Position numbers and translations under genes: made by a program. Below are positions 29,534 to 38,413 of a stretch of DNA of 64,000 nt, piece by piece. The DNA comes from Mesonia aquimarina. GTDB lineage: Bacteria > Bacteroidota > Bacteroidia > Flavobacteriales > Flavobacteriaceae. The stretch spans positions 1 to 64,000 of the forward strand of contig NZ_RCNV01000011.1 of NCBI RefSeq assembly GCF_003667275.1, in the 5' to 3' direction. Positions within the stretch are counted from its first letter, which is position 1, and each line of letters begins with the position of its first letter. The notes under the pieces are model-generated. The model worked only from the letters and a program-made list of their open reading frames with translations, searched no databases and had not been told where the DNA came from.

Positions 29534-29938
29534 ATGCATAAAGCAATTTGCTATGTTAGTACCGCTTCCCCCGGTATTGCTAAAGAGGAGGTAGAAAACC
29601 TTTTAGTTAAAAGTCAATTAAAAAATAATGATGCGGGAATTACAGGATTACTATTGTATTCTGGCGGAAACTTTTTGCAAATTATAGAGGGCTCAGAAAA
29701 TTTGATCGATCAATTATATAAAAAAATTAGACTAGATCGCCGGCATTTTAATTTAATACAGATTTTTGAACGTACCGCTTCTAAAGATTCATACAAAAAG
29801 TATGAAAGCGATTTTATTTCTGAAAATATGAATTTTAATTCTCATAAAATTCAACATTATATTGAACACCTCCAAATGCTAGATTCTGAAACACGGCAAG
29901 CGGTAAAAAATATACTTGCTTCGTTTATAAAATTATAA
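29534..29938 (+). CDS. BLUF-domain blue-light sensor (stand-alone)
   Basis: The 134-residue product is a BLUF domain with a short helical cap. Residues that define the flavin photocycle are present at the right spacing: Tyr7 (Tyr21 of AppA), Asn31 (Asn45) and Gln49 (Gln63), within YVSTAS, GITGLLLYSGGNFLQIIEG and DRRHF. The semi-conserved Trp (Trp104 of AppA) appears to be Tyr90. No output domain is fused, so signalling must go through a partner. It lies just upstream of rpe with a separate promoter for rpe between them. Confidence 0.9.
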   Translation: MHKAICYVSTASPGIAKEEVENLLVKSQLKNNDAGITGLLLYSGGNFLQIIEGSENLIDQLYKKIRLDRRHFNLIQIFERTASKDSYKKYESDFISENMNFNSHKIQHYIEHLQMLDSETRQAVKNILASFIKL

Positions 29939-29953
29939 TTGGTATATTCTTGC

Positions 29954-29961
29954 TACTTTTG
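29954..29961 (+). promoter_or_regulatory. -7 promoter box for rpe
   Basis: TACTTTTG, exact TAnnTTTG match, 24 bases before the rpe ATG. Confidence 0.6.
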
Positions 29962-29985
29962 CAATTCTAAAAACATTTCATAAAG

Positions 29986-30645
29986 ATGAGTAAACTTGTA
30001 GCACCTTCAATTTTAGCAGCAGACTTTGCCAACCTACAGCGCGATGTAGAAATGGTAAATAACAGTGAAGCAGATTGGTTTCATATAGATATTATGGACG
30101 GCGTCTTTGTTCCTAATATTTCTTTTGGAATGCCTGTTTTGGAAGCTATAAACAAACATGCCGGAAAAGTGATTGATGTGCATTTAATGATTGTTAATCC
30201 TGATAGATATATACAAACTTTTGCTGATTTAGGTGCTGATATTTTGACCGTTCATTACGAAGCTTGCACCCATTTACATAGAACTTTGCAAGCTATAAAA
30301 GCTGCAGGAATGCGTGCCGGAGTTGCTTTAAATCCGCACACTAACGTAAGCCTTTTAGAAGATGTAATTAATGATATAGATTTAGTTTGTGTAATGAGTG
30401 TAAACCCTGGTTTTGGCGGACAAAGTTTTATTGAAAACACGTATAAAAAAGTAAAACAATTAAAAGAAATAATTGCCGATAATAATGCCTCAACCCAAAT
30501 TGAAATTGACGGTGGTGTAACCGATCAAAATGCGAAGCAATTAGTCGAAGCCGGAGCCGATGTGTTAGTCGCCGGTAGTTTTGTATTTAAATCTGCCAAT
30601 CCGTTAGAAACTATAAAAGATTTAAGAGCTCTTGCAAACAAATAA
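29986..30645 (+). CDS. rpe: Ribulose-phosphate 3-epimerase
   Basis: Interconverts ribulose 5-phosphate and xylulose 5-phosphate in the pentose phosphate pathway. The 219-residue TIM barrel has metal and catalytic residues in WFHIDIMDGVFVPN, DVHLMI, MSVNPGFGGQSF and EIDGGV, and the phosphate-binding VAGSFVFKS near the end. Normal length. ypdA begins inside its last codons (14-base overlap). Confidence 0.96.
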   Translation: MSKLVAPSILAADFANLQRDVEMVNNSEADWFHIDIMDGVFVPNISFGMPVLEAINKHAGKVIDVHLMIVNPDRYIQTFADLGADILTVHYEACTHLHRTLQAIKAAGMRAGVALNPHTNVSLLEDVINDIDLVCVMSVNPGFGGQSFIENTYKKVKQLKEIIADNNASTQIEIDGGVTDQNAKQLVEAGADVLVAGSFVFKSANPLETIKDLRALANK

Positions 30646-31618
30646 ACAAGAAAAAACTTTAGATGTTTTAATTATTGGTGGCGGGCCCATTGGTATTGCC
30701 TGTGCATTACAAGCAAAACACAAAAACCTCTCTTATGTTGTAATCGAAAAAGGTCCGTTGGTAAATTCGCTTTACCACTACCCTACCAATATGACTTTTT
30801 TTTCAACCTCAGAGAAATTAGAAATCGATGAAATTCCGTTTATCAGTAATAATCCAAAACCAACAAAAGCAGAAGCTTTAGAATATTATCGAAGAATTGC
30901 AACTTCAAATAAATTAAACATTAATCTATTTGAGAAAGTTGAAAAAGTTAGAAAAAGCGAAAACGAATTTCAAGTAGAATCTTCTAAACAAACCTATTCT
31001 GCTAAAAATGTAGTTGTAGCTACCGGTTTTTATGATATTCCGAATTACATGAATGTGCCCGGAGAAAACCTTCCAAAGGTTTACCATTATTATAAAGATC
31101 CGCATTATTTTGCTTGTCAAAATGTAGTTGTTGTCGGCGCGAGTAATTCTTCAGTAGATGCCGCGCTAGAAATTTATAGAAAAGGCGGAAATGTCACGAT
31201 GATTATTCGAAGAAAATCTATTGGTGAACGGGTAAAATATTGGGTAAAACCCGATATTGAAAATAGGATTGCTGAAGGAAGTATTCAAGCTTATTTTAAT
31301 ACAGAAATTACAGAAATAAGAGAACAAGAAGTCGATATTGTAGATACAAACGGAAAAAAATCAACCTTAAAAAATGATTTTGTATTAGCATTAACCGGTT
31401 ATCGTCCAAATTTTGAGTTTCTAAAAAAAATAGGGATTTCTGTTTCTGAAGATGGTAAGAAAATTCCGAATTATAACGATGAAACCATGGAAACCAATAT
31501 TGAAGGAATTTATTTAGCCGGCGTTATTTGCGGCGGAACGGAAACCCATAAATGGTTTATTGAGAATTCTCGCATTCACGCCCATATGATTATGGAAGAC
31601 ATTGCTGCAAAAAAGTAA
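30632..31618 (+). CDS. ypdA: YpdA family bacillithiol disulfide reductase
   Basis: FAD- and NADPH-dependent oxidoreductase related to thioredoxin reductase but lacking the redox CxxC. The 328-residue product has FAD motif IIGGGPIG (residues 14-21), the segment FFSTSEKLEIDEIPF, the NADPH motif VVVGASNSSVDAALE, and ends with IYLAGVICGGTETHKWFIEN. YpdA reduces bacillithiol disulfide, so the cell probably uses bacillithiol. No ATG is available near the N-terminus; the start is most likely TTG at 30632, overlapping rpe by 14 bases. Confidence 0.9.
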   Translation: MQTNKQEKTLDVLIIGGGPIGIACALQAKHKNLSYVVIEKGPLVNSLYHYPTNMTFFSTSEKLEIDEIPFISNNPKPTKAEALEYYRRIATSNKLNINLFEKVEKVRKSENEFQVESSKQTYSAKNVVVATGFYDIPNYMNVPGENLPKVYHYYKDPHYFACQNVVVVGASNSSVDAALEIYRKGGNVTMIIRRKSIGERVKYWVKPDIENRIAEGSIQAYFNTEITEIREQEVDIVDTNGKKSTLKNDFVLALTGYRPNFEFLKKIGISVSEDGKKIPNYNDETMETNIEGIYLAGVICGGTETHKWFIENSRIHAHMIMEDIAAKK

Positions 31619-31639
31619 ACTTCCCCAGCAGAAGGCCAT

Positions 31640-31700
31640 GAGTAATTCATTGAAAACAAATTTTTCAATTTCGAGGCAAAGCTCGGGGCATCAAACCCTT
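31640..31700. other. Intergenic stretch with two small hairpins
   Basis: Between ypdA and the NYN gene. TTGAAAA / TTTTCAA (31650-31668) and CGAG / CTCG (31672-31685) can pair. The GC-richer CTCGGGGCATC stretch stands out from its AT-rich surroundings and may be part of a dispersed repeat, but no second copy is in the window. Confidence 0.35.
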
Positions 31701-31730
31701 TGGCGGTGCAAATAAATCGCTAAAAAAACT

Positions 31731-31738
31731 TACCTTTA
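31731..31738 (+). promoter_or_regulatory. Candidate -7 promoter box for the NYN gene
   Basis: TACCTTTA, seven of eight TAnnTTTG positions, 15 bases before the ATG. Confidence 0.4.
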
Positions 31739-31752
31739 TAAAAAATATTTTA

Positions 31753-32481
31753 ATGGAAACAAATCTTGCGGTATTAATAGATGGTGATAATATTCCATCG
31801 GCTTACGTCAAAGAAATGATGGAAGAAATTGCCAAATACGGAAACCCAACAATTAAACGTATTTACGGCGATTGGACTAAACCACATCTTACCAAATGGA
31901 AAAATGTGCTGCTAGAAAATGCTATTAATCCCATTCAACAATATGGCTATACGCAAGGAAAAAATGCAACTGATTCTGCTATGATTATTGATGCGATGGA
32001 TATTTTATATGCCGATAAAGTAGATGGTTTTTGCCTGGTTTCCAGCGATAGTGATTTTACAAGATTGGCAACACGCTTACGCGAAGCCAGTAAAAAAGTA
32101 ATTGGTATTGGTGAGAAAAAAACTCCGGAACCTTTTATTGTTGCTTGCGATAAATTTATCTATATAGAAATTTTAAAACAAAAAGAAGCCAGCAGCAATA
32201 ACGGAAAAGAACAAACTTCTAAGAAAAGTGATGTCGATAAAATTACGCCAAAAGTTATCAAGCTAATTTCAAGCACCATTTCTGATGTAGCCGATGAAGA
32301 CGGCTGGGCATTTTTGGGCGACGTAGGTGGCTTATTACAAAAAAAACAGCCCAACTTTGATTCTAGAAATTATGGTTTCCAAAAATTAACACCCATGATT
32401 CATTCAATTGATAAGTTTGAAATAGAGTCAAGAGAAAATCAAAACGGAAAATTTAAACTCATTTACGTTAGAAATAAATAA
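31753..32481 (+). CDS. NYN domain and OST-HTH/LOTUS protein
   Basis: The 242-residue product joins a LabA-like NYN (PIN-type) nuclease domain at residues about 4-140 to an OST-HTH/LOTUS domain at about 165-240. Acidic residues expected for the metal site are in VLIDGDNIP (Asp10, Asp12), NATDSAMIIDAMD and LVSSDSDFTRLATRLRE. LOTUS domains bind RNA, often G-rich or structured. An RNA-processing role is inferred; substrates are unknown. No partner gene adjoins it. Confidence 0.9.
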   Translation: METNLAVLIDGDNIPSAYVKEMMEEIAKYGNPTIKRIYGDWTKPHLTKWKNVLLENAINPIQQYGYTQGKNATDSAMIIDAMDILYADKVDGFCLVSSDSDFTRLATRLREASKKVIGIGEKKTPEPFIVACDKFIYIEILKQKEASSNNGKEQTSKKSDVDKITPKVIKLISSTISDVADEDGWAFLGDVGGLLQKKQPNFDSRNYGFQKLTPMIHSIDKFEIESRENQNGKFKLIYVRNK

Positions 32482-32554
32482 GTTATAATCCTCTTAAAAG
32501 GACTGCTTAACCGTAAGCTGTTCACTACTTTAGAAAAAACTAAAAAATAAAGTT

Positions 32555-32953
32555 ATGAACATTACTACAGAACAAGCTCAAAAAGCACTTGAAGCAGGAA
32601 TTAAAAAATCAAAAGAACTTGATGTAAAAATGAATATTGCCGTGGTAGATAGCGGAGCGAATATAAAATCTTTCATCAGGATGGATGGTGCTTGGCTCGG
32701 TTCTGCAGATATCGCAATTAAAAAAGCAAAAACCGCTCGTTATTTTGACATGGATAGCGGCGAAATTGGTAAACTTTCTCAACCCGGAAAACCACTTTTT
32801 AATATAGAACATTCTAATGAAGGGCTAATTTCTTTTCCAGGTGGTGTTTTGGTAAAAAATAAGGCCGGAGAAATTATTGGTGCTATCGGTGTATCTGGGA
32901 GTAGCGTAGAAAATGATCACGAAGTTGCAAGCTATGCTGCAAAAAATCTATAA
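32555..32953 (+). CDS. GlcG/HbpS family protein
   Basis: The 132-residue product belongs to the GlcG/HbpS (DUF336) family: [39 protein letters not shown] and [20 protein letters not shown], then [12 protein letters not shown]. Some members bind haem or cobalamin adenosyl transfer partners; the role here is unknown. Its stop codon abuts the stop codon of the convergent M90 peptidase gene. Confidence 0.88.
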   Translation: MNITTEQAQKALEAGIKKSKELDVKMNIAVVDSGANIKSFIRMDGAWLGSADIAIKKAKTARYFDMDSGEIGKLSQPGKPLFNIEHSNEGLISFPGGVLVKNKAGEIIGAIGVSGSSVENDHEVASYAAKNL

Positions 32954-33778
32954 TTAATACCCCACAAAATTATAATTCAACATTTTCCTGATTTTGATAT
33001 AAAAATCAGGAAATTTTTGTTTAAAAATAGTCGGAGATTCTATAAAATATTCAACTAAAACCGCTAAAAATTCAAGCTGATTGGTATAGGCATAATTTCT
33101 AAAATAATCTTCTTTTAATAGTTTTTCTCGAATACTAGGATTTGCTAGCAAACGAATAAGTTCTTTACTGGTGTCTGTAAAAATAACCGCGCTAATATCA
33201 TTTTTTTTATAACTATTTATTTGAATAAGATGTATAAACTCATGAATTCCTAAATTCAAGTTATCATTACTATCTGCATAACCTTCTTTAAAATGCTTCC
33301 AGGAAAAAACCAACGCACGCATATATGGATTATATTCTCCTTTATGGTAATTTTTGGTGACGGTAGATAGGTATATATCAGGATAAATTAATATAATTTC
33401 CAACATAGGCAATTTATAATTTCGCATCCCGAAAGTTAGCATAATTGCCGTTGCTGCAACCCAAAGTTTCATTTCGTAGGTCACTACAACTTGTTCTCTT
33501 CCTTCAAATTTTTTAGTTGAAATAAATGAAATAATTCGATGCTCAAAAAACTTCTTTTTATCTGCTGAAAGTTGGTTGTAAAATGAAAAATTTTCAATTA
33601 AAAATTCTTGATCTTTTTTAGAAAGTCGATTCACTTTTCCTAAAACCGCATGTGTAAAAGCCGGTTTTTTAAATATAAAAAGATAGAGGTGATCTAGTAA
33701 AATTATACTTCTAGAAATAATAACAGCCAATAAGCAACTTATTAAAACTACAATAAAAATGATGATAAGAATTTTCAT
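32954..33778 (-). CDS. Membrane-anchored M90 (MtfA-like) zinc peptidase
   Basis: The 274-residue product has an N-terminal membrane helix (about 3-28) and an MtfA-type domain: KFEGREQVVVTYEMKLWVAA, LTFGMRNY, ILIYPDIYLS and zinc motif HEFIH in NLGIHEFIHLIQ. MtfA of E. coli is a cytosolic glucose-system peptidase; this form is anchored. The gene converges on the GlcG-like gene with no intergenic base. Confidence 0.85.
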   Translation of the reverse strand: MKILIIIFIVVLISCLLAVIISRSIILLDHLYLFIFKKPAFTHAVLGKVNRLSKKDQEFLIENFSFYNQLSADKKKFFEHRIISFISTKKFEGREQVVVTYEMKLWVAATAIMLTFGMRNYKLPMLEIILIYPDIYLSTVTKNYHKGEYNPYMRALVFSWKHFKEGYADSNDNLNLGIHEFIHLIQINSYKKNDISAVIFTDTSKELIRLLANPSIREKLLKEDYFRNYAYTNQLEFLAVLVEYFIESPTIFKQKFPDFYIKIRKMLNYNFVGY

Positions 33779-33874
33779 AAATAAGAAAAAGTTTCAATAT
33801 ACTTCAAAAAATTTTAACCCGAGATTAACGCCCTTTTTCTTGAGATTTATTTGAAAAAAAGTAACTTCAATTTT

Positions 33875-34999
33875 ATGGATTTTAAAGAAATTAGACATTA
33901 TTTACATCGATATCCCGAACTTTCTGGAGAAGAAAAAAACACCAGTTCATATCTTTTAAATCACTTAAAAAAAATTGAATCCTGTACTGTTCATCAAGGT
34001 TTTTCAGAGCATTCTTTATTAGCGGAAATCAATTGTAAAAAACCCGGTAAAACCGTTTTATTTCGAGCAGAATTAGATGCGTTACCTATAAAAGAAGAAA
34101 ACGATTTTTCTTACACTTCTACCAAAAAAAATGTATCGCACAAATGCGGTCACGATGGTCATATGACCATGCTATTGTTTTTAGCTAAAAGACTAGAAAA
34201 AGAACCAATTTCTTGCGGAAAAATATTGCTGCTTTTTCAATCTTCTGAAGAAACAGGAGAAGGTGCTGATCGAATTTTAGCTTCAAAAAAATTAGCCGAT
34301 TTTTCTATTGATTATGTTCTTTCATTGCACAATGTACCGGGTTATAAAAAAAATACCATCGTTACAAAACCCGGAAGTTTTACGCCTTCAGTAGAAAGTG
34401 TCGATATTCAATTGCTTGGAAAAACCAGTCATGCGGGAATGCCGGAAAAAGGAATAAATCCCGCTTTAGCCGTTTCAGAAATAATTCAATATTTAAACGA
34501 GCTTGATTGTAAAAATACTACCGATAGAAATTATTTTCTTGCTACCCCAATTCAACTAAAAATGGGAAAACCGGCTTACGGAACATCCGCAGGCGAAGCG
34601 AAAATCAGTTACACCTTTAGAACTTGGAATCACGATGATTTTATGACAAAGAAGACTTTGTTGATCGATAAAATTAATACAATCGCAAAAAATCATCAAC
34701 TCCCTATTCAGTGGAATTGGAAAGAAGCTTTTCAAGCCAATCTAAATTCAGGTGAAGCTTTTAATATGATAAAAGAAGTTGCTCAAGAAAACAAATTAGA
34801 TTTTATAGAAACAAAAATGCCTTTTTCTTGGGGAGAAGATTTTGGAAGCTTCACACAACAATACAACGGAGCGATGTTTGGTTTAGGAGCAGGAAAAGAT
34901 TGCCCCGAATTACACAATCCTGATTATGATTTTCCAGATGAAATTGCCGAAACTGGCGTCAATATGTTTTATTCACTAGCAAAAAAAGTATTGTCATGA
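33875..34999 (+). CDS. M20 family amidohydrolase
   Basis: The 374-residue product is an M20D-type metal-dependent amidohydrolase, the group that removes acyl groups from amino acids (hippurate, N-acetyl, indole-acetyl amino acids). Metal-site motifs: HKCGHDGHMTML, the catalytic Glu pair in QSSEETGEGADRIL, and the dimerisation-domain His in TSHAGMPEKGINPA. I chose ATG at 33875 (MDFKEIRHYLHRYPE); a TTG 8 codons upstream is possible. It overlaps the racemase gene by 4 bases (ATGA), so the two are translated together. Confidence 0.9.
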   Translation: MDFKEIRHYLHRYPELSGEEKNTSSYLLNHLKKIESCTVHQGFSEHSLLAEINCKKPGKTVLFRAELDALPIKEENDFSYTSTKKNVSHKCGHDGHMTMLLFLAKRLEKEPISCGKILLLFQSSEETGEGADRILASKKLADFSIDYVLSLHNVPGYKKNTIVTKPGSFTPSVESVDIQLLGKTSHAGMPEKGINPALAVSEIIQYLNELDCKNTTDRNYFLATPIQLKMGKPAYGTSAGEAKISYTFRTWNHDDFMTKKTLLIDKINTIAKNHQLPIQWNWKEAFQANLNSGEAFNMIKEVAQENKLDFIETKMPFSWGEDFGSFTQQYNGAMFGLGAGKDCPELHNPDYDFPDEIAETGVNMFYSLAKKVLS

Positions 35000-36144
35000 T
35001 TATTAATCATAGTTCTATAATTGAATTAAACCGAGAAGCGCTAGCCAATAATTTAAGGTTTATAAGAAGCTTAATAAAAGAAAGTACGCAATTGTCTACC
35101 GTTATTAAAGGAAATGCTTATGGCCACGGAATTAAACAAATGGTGCCCGAATTAGAGCGTTTAGGGGTGAATCATTTTTCAGTATTTAGCTCATTTGAAG
35201 CAAAAATTGCCCATCAATACACCGAGAAAAATTCGACTATTATGATTATGGGTGATATAACCGTAGAAGACAAAAAATGGGTGGTAAAAAATGAGATCGA
35301 ATTTTTTGTGTACAACGCAGAGACTTTTCAATCGCTGGTAAAGGAAGCCAAAAAACTAGATAAAAAAATTAATATTCATATTGAATTAGAAACCGGTATG
35401 AATCGCCACGGGTTTGACGAACAAGAGTTAAATCATTTATTTAAATTATTACACGAACATAAAAGTCATTATAATTTAAAAGGCATTTGTACTCATTTTG
35501 CCGGAGCAGAAAGCAGTACTAATTACAAGCGAATCCAAGATCAACAAGAACGATTTTCAACTAATGTAAAACGCTTCTCACAAGAAGGTTTACAAGCTGA
35601 AAAATTGCACACTTCGTGTAGCGCAGGTATTATGGCGTATCCGAAATTTAATTATGATATGGTTCGCGTAGGAATTATAACCTATGGGTTATGGCCAAGT
35701 AAAGAAATTCAATTAATGTATAATGTTCAGAAAAAAACTGAACTGGATTTAAAAAGTGTTTTAAGTTGGCGTTCCAGTATTATTGATATAAAAACTGTAA
35801 AAGCAGGAGAATTTGTCGGTTACGGAACTTCTTTTCTTGCTGAAACCGATATGAAAATTGCCAGTGTTCCCGTAGGCTATGGCTATGGATTTAGTAGAAG
35901 TTTAAGCAACACAGGGCGTGTGCTTGTAAACGGCAAACGGTTAAGTGTGGTTGGAACGGTTAATATGAATATGTTTTTAATTGAAGTAACCCACGTAAAT
36001 GTTGAAGTGGGAGATACTGTAACTATTATTGGTAAGGATGGGAACCAAACTATTAACGTTTCATATTTCGGAAATTTAAGTGAACAATTAAATTATGAGT
36101 TGCTAACCCGTTTAGATAAAAGTATTCCTCGTGTAGTAATATAA
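34996..36144 (+). CDS. Alanine-racemase-like PLP enzyme with divergent active site
   Basis: The 382-residue fold-type III enzyme keeps the PLP lysine Lys38 (VIKGNAYGHG), the catalytic tyrosine Tyr276 (FVGYGTSF), Arg137 and Tyr295. Two residues differ from typical Alr: the carbamylated lysine (Lys129 in G. stearothermophilus) is Glu130, and the substrate-carboxylate Asp313 is Asn325 (VNMNMF). It may be a second alanine racemase, or an amino-acid racemase of other specificity. Coupling to the M20 amidohydrolase suggests they process acylated amino acids together (inference). Confidence 0.87.
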   Translation: MIINHSSIIELNREALANNLRFIRSLIKESTQLSTVIKGNAYGHGIKQMVPELERLGVNHFSVFSSFEAKIAHQYTEKNSTIMIMGDITVEDKKWVVKNEIEFFVYNAETFQSLVKEAKKLDKKINIHIELETGMNRHGFDEQELNHLFKLLHEHKSHYNLKGICTHFAGAESSTNYKRIQDQQERFSTNVKRFSQEGLQAEKLHTSCSAGIMAYPKFNYDMVRVGIITYGLWPSKEIQLMYNVQKKTELDLKSVLSWRSSIIDIKTVKAGEFVGYGTSFLAETDMKIASVPVGYGYGFSRSLSNTGRVLVNGKRLSVVGTVNMNMFLIEVTHVNVEVGDTVTIIGKDGNQTINVSYFGNLSEQLNYELLTRLDKSIPRVVI

Positions 36145-36204
36145 ATTTTATTTGTTTATAAGCATTTAAAAATGTATAATGCTCCAAATAATTATACGTA
36201 AAAA

Positions 36205-37272
36205 ATGTTAGATTTTATTGTTGTAGGAGCTGCTCAAGCCGGATTATCTATAGCTTATCAGTTAAAGAAAATGAATAAATCTTTTTTGATTTTAGACAAA
36301 GAAGAAGAAATTGGTGCTTCTTGGTTAAACCGCTGGGATTCGCTCACACTTTTTACCCCTACACAATTCAACCATTTAGAAGGAATGGATTTTCCTGCTC
36401 CTAAGGGACATTATCCAGACAAGTATGAAGTGGCAGACTATTTTAAAAAGTATGTTGAAAAATTTAATTTCCCTGTTCAGTTAAATACATTAGTAACCAA
36501 GATTAAAAAAGAAGATCAGCACTTTTTTGTAACAACCGAAAGTGGTGAGGTATTAGAAACGAAACAAGTGGTTATTGCCACAGGACCTTTTCATATACCA
36601 TATACGCCGCCTTGTTCAAAATCAATTGCTGAAGAAATTTTTCAAATTCATAGTAATTTTTACAAGAATCCGTCTCAATTACAAAAAGGACCAGCGATGG
36701 TCGTAGGCGCAGGCGATAGCGGATTTCAAATACTAGATGAAGTTTCTGCAGATTGGAGTAGAAAAACTTATTATTCTGGAGATACTGATGTAAAAACGCT
36801 TCCGCAAGAAATTTTAGGAAAAACGCTTTGGTGGTGGTTTACCAAAACAGGATTTTTAAGCTTCAGCAAAAAATCGTGGATTGGAAGAAAAATCAGTCAT
36901 TCCAAACAACCTGTGATCGGAACTGACGTAAAAGAAATTTTAAACCGCAGTAATGTGGTTTCTGTAGGAAGAACCAATGATGCCCACAAAACAGAAATTG
37001 AAACAGAAAATGAAACTTTAACTGATGTTAAAAATATTATTTGGGCAACAGGCTATCGACCAAATTTTAACTGGATTGAAGGTTTAGAATTAGACACCAA
37101 TGGTTACCCAAGACATCATCGCGGAGTTAGCAAAATGAAAGGATTATACTTTATAGGACTTCCTTGGTTACACACAAGAGGATCTGCTACTTTGGGCGGT
37201 ATAAAAAAAGATGCCCACTATTTAGCTAAAAAGATAAAAAAGAAAGCGGATAAGATCTTAACAACAGTTTAG
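36205..37272 (+). CDS. Flavin-containing monooxygenase-like oxidoreductase
   Basis: The 355-residue product has an N-terminal FAD Rossmann motif of unusual form, GAAQAG (Gly8-Gly13), the GASWLNRWDSLTLFTP segment typical of YUCCA/CzcO-like flavoproteins, NADP motif VVGAGDSGFQ, and an ATG-type motif IIWATGYRPNF. The end has FIGLPWLHTRGSATLGG. Substrate unknown. It follows the racemase gene by 60 bases in the same direction. Confidence 0.88.
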   Translation: MLDFIVVGAAQAGLSIAYQLKKMNKSFLILDKEEEIGASWLNRWDSLTLFTPTQFNHLEGMDFPAPKGHYPDKYEVADYFKKYVEKFNFPVQLNTLVTKIKKEDQHFFVTTESGEVLETKQVVIATGPFHIPYTPPCSKSIAEEIFQIHSNFYKNPSQLQKGPAMVVGAGDSGFQILDEVSADWSRKTYYSGDTDVKTLPQEILGKTLWWWFTKTGFLSFSKKSWIGRKISHSKQPVIGTDVKEILNRSNVVSVGRTNDAHKTEIETENETLTDVKNIIWATGYRPNFNWIEGLELDTNGYPRHHRGVSKMKGLYFIGLPWLHTRGSATLGGIKKDAHYLAKKIKKKADKILTTV

Positions 37273-37324
37273 TGATTTGGTGATTAATGTTTAATTCTCA
37301 AATTTTATTGCACTTACTAGATAA

Positions 37325-37522
37325 TTAGCTTTTTTTCTGAGAATAGACTTTTTTATACAACCAATACTCAATACTGGCAATAAACACAAATAAGAAAATA
37401 TTTCCTGCAAAATATCCATAGCCAAAATTACTTAAACTACTAAATTCAATTATCATACTAATAATTGTAATTACTAAATAAAGCAAGACAAGTATAAACA
37501 GGTAAAAAAGTATTTTCTTCAT
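37325..37522 (-). CDS. Small two-helix membrane protein
   Basis: Sixty-five residues, two hydrophobic helices (about 3-27 and 36-55) and a basic tail KKVYSQKKS. ATG start, clear start region behind a terminator hairpin. No named family recognised; it could be lineage specific. Confidence 0.55.
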   Translation of the reverse strand: MKKILFYLFILVLLYLVITIISMIIEFSSLSNFGYGYFAGNIFLFVFIASIEYWLYKKVYSQKKS

Positions 37523-37536
37523 AATTGGAAATAATA

Positions 37537-37561
37537 AAGGCTGGTTTTAAAAACCAGCCTT
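37537..37561 (-). terminator. Intrinsic terminator after bor-like gene
   Basis: Twelve-base stem AAGGCTGGTTTT / AAAACCAGCCTT around one base, 11 bases beyond the stop of the Bor-family gene, followed by a T-rich stretch on the minus strand. Confidence 0.75.
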
Positions 37562-37571
37562 AAAATGTAAA

Positions 37572-37865
37572 TTATTTTTTCACTATAGTTGTTGTTGGAC
37601 TATAGATACTAAATGTTAATGCAGCTACTAAACCATTTACAAAACTCTGTTTTGTAGTTACAGTATAGTTTTCTGCACCACCAGCCATCTCTTTTGCATC
37701 AGAAACACCAACCGGCACCAAACCTGCAATAACATAATGGTTCCAGCTTTTTTCTTCCGTATTTCCTTGAGCTCCTTCACCAACAACGGTAGTGTAAGAA
37801 TGGCATGAACTTAATAATAATGAGAACACGCAAAGCATTGCAAATAACTTGCTAAATTTTTTCAT
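37572..37865 (-). CDS. Bor family lipoprotein
   Basis: The 97-residue product has a lipoprotein signal (FSLLLSSC, Cys21) and the Bor-type core: HSYTTVVGEGAQ, SWNHYVIAGLVPVG and NYTVTTKQSFVNGLVAALTFSIYSPTTTI by parts. Bor/Iss proteins of lambda and E. coli give serum resistance; chromosomal Bacteroidota relatives have no proven role. It stands alone between DoxX and a terminator, and no phage genes are near. Confidence 0.85.
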   Translation of the reverse strand: MKKFSKLFAMLCVFSLLLSSCHSYTTVVGEGAQGNTEEKSWNHYVIAGLVPVGVSDAKEMAGGAENYTVTTKQSFVNGLVAALTFSIYSPTTTIVKK

Positions 37866-37935
37866 AAAAATTGGTTTTAATTAATAACGTTATAAATATT
37901 AAAAAATATCCGTTAACGTCAAAAAATATAATCCG

Positions 37936-38355
37936 TTATTTTTTCTTCTTTAATAAATAATGGTCTAAAGAAAATTTTCCGCTTCCGGTATAAAAGAGAA
38001 AAAGATAACTTAACAGGTAAAAGACAGGAAGTTCTTGCCTACCCCATCCATCTGCTGAATGAATCATAAATGCAGCAACAGCCATCGTTACAATTAATGG
38101 AATTACAGCCAATTTTGTTCCTAGACCGATGATAATTAAAATTGAACAAATAAATTCGGCTAAAACCGTTAAAGCTAAACTTGCTTCGGGACCAAAACCA
38201 AAAGGATCTGCAAAGGCAATCTCCTCGCTTCCAAAAAGCATTTTTAGTTTACTAATACCATGAACAAGCATAAGAGCCCCAACTCCTACTCTAAAAAATA
38301 ACAGAGCAAAATCTATTTGTGGTAAATTGATATTAGTTGAATATGTGTTTTTCAT
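37936..38355 (-). CDS. DoxX family membrane protein
   Basis: The 139-residue product has four hydrophobic segments and the DoxX features FFRVGVGALMLVHGISKL near the start and SADGWGRQELPVFYLLSYLF near the end. The family includes thiosulfate:quinone oxidoreductase subunits and oxidative-stress membrane proteins; no precise role can be assigned. Confidence 0.87.
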   Translation of the reverse strand: MKNTYSTNINLPQIDFALLFFRVGVGALMLVHGISKLKMLFGSEEIAFADPFGFGPEASLALTVLAEFICSILIIIGLGTKLAVIPLIVTMAVAAFMIHSADGWGRQELPVFYLLSYLFLFYTGSGKFSLDHYLLKKKK

Positions 38356-38413
38356 AACTTTAGAGTTGTTTAATTAGTTTCCGAAAGTTAAGAAAATTAA
38401 TTTGGCGGTATAC

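Noticed and set aside
37572-37865. Bor-family gene as a sign of a prophage
   Set aside because: No other phage gene lies near it, and chromosomal Bor-like lipoproteins occur in Bacteroidota.
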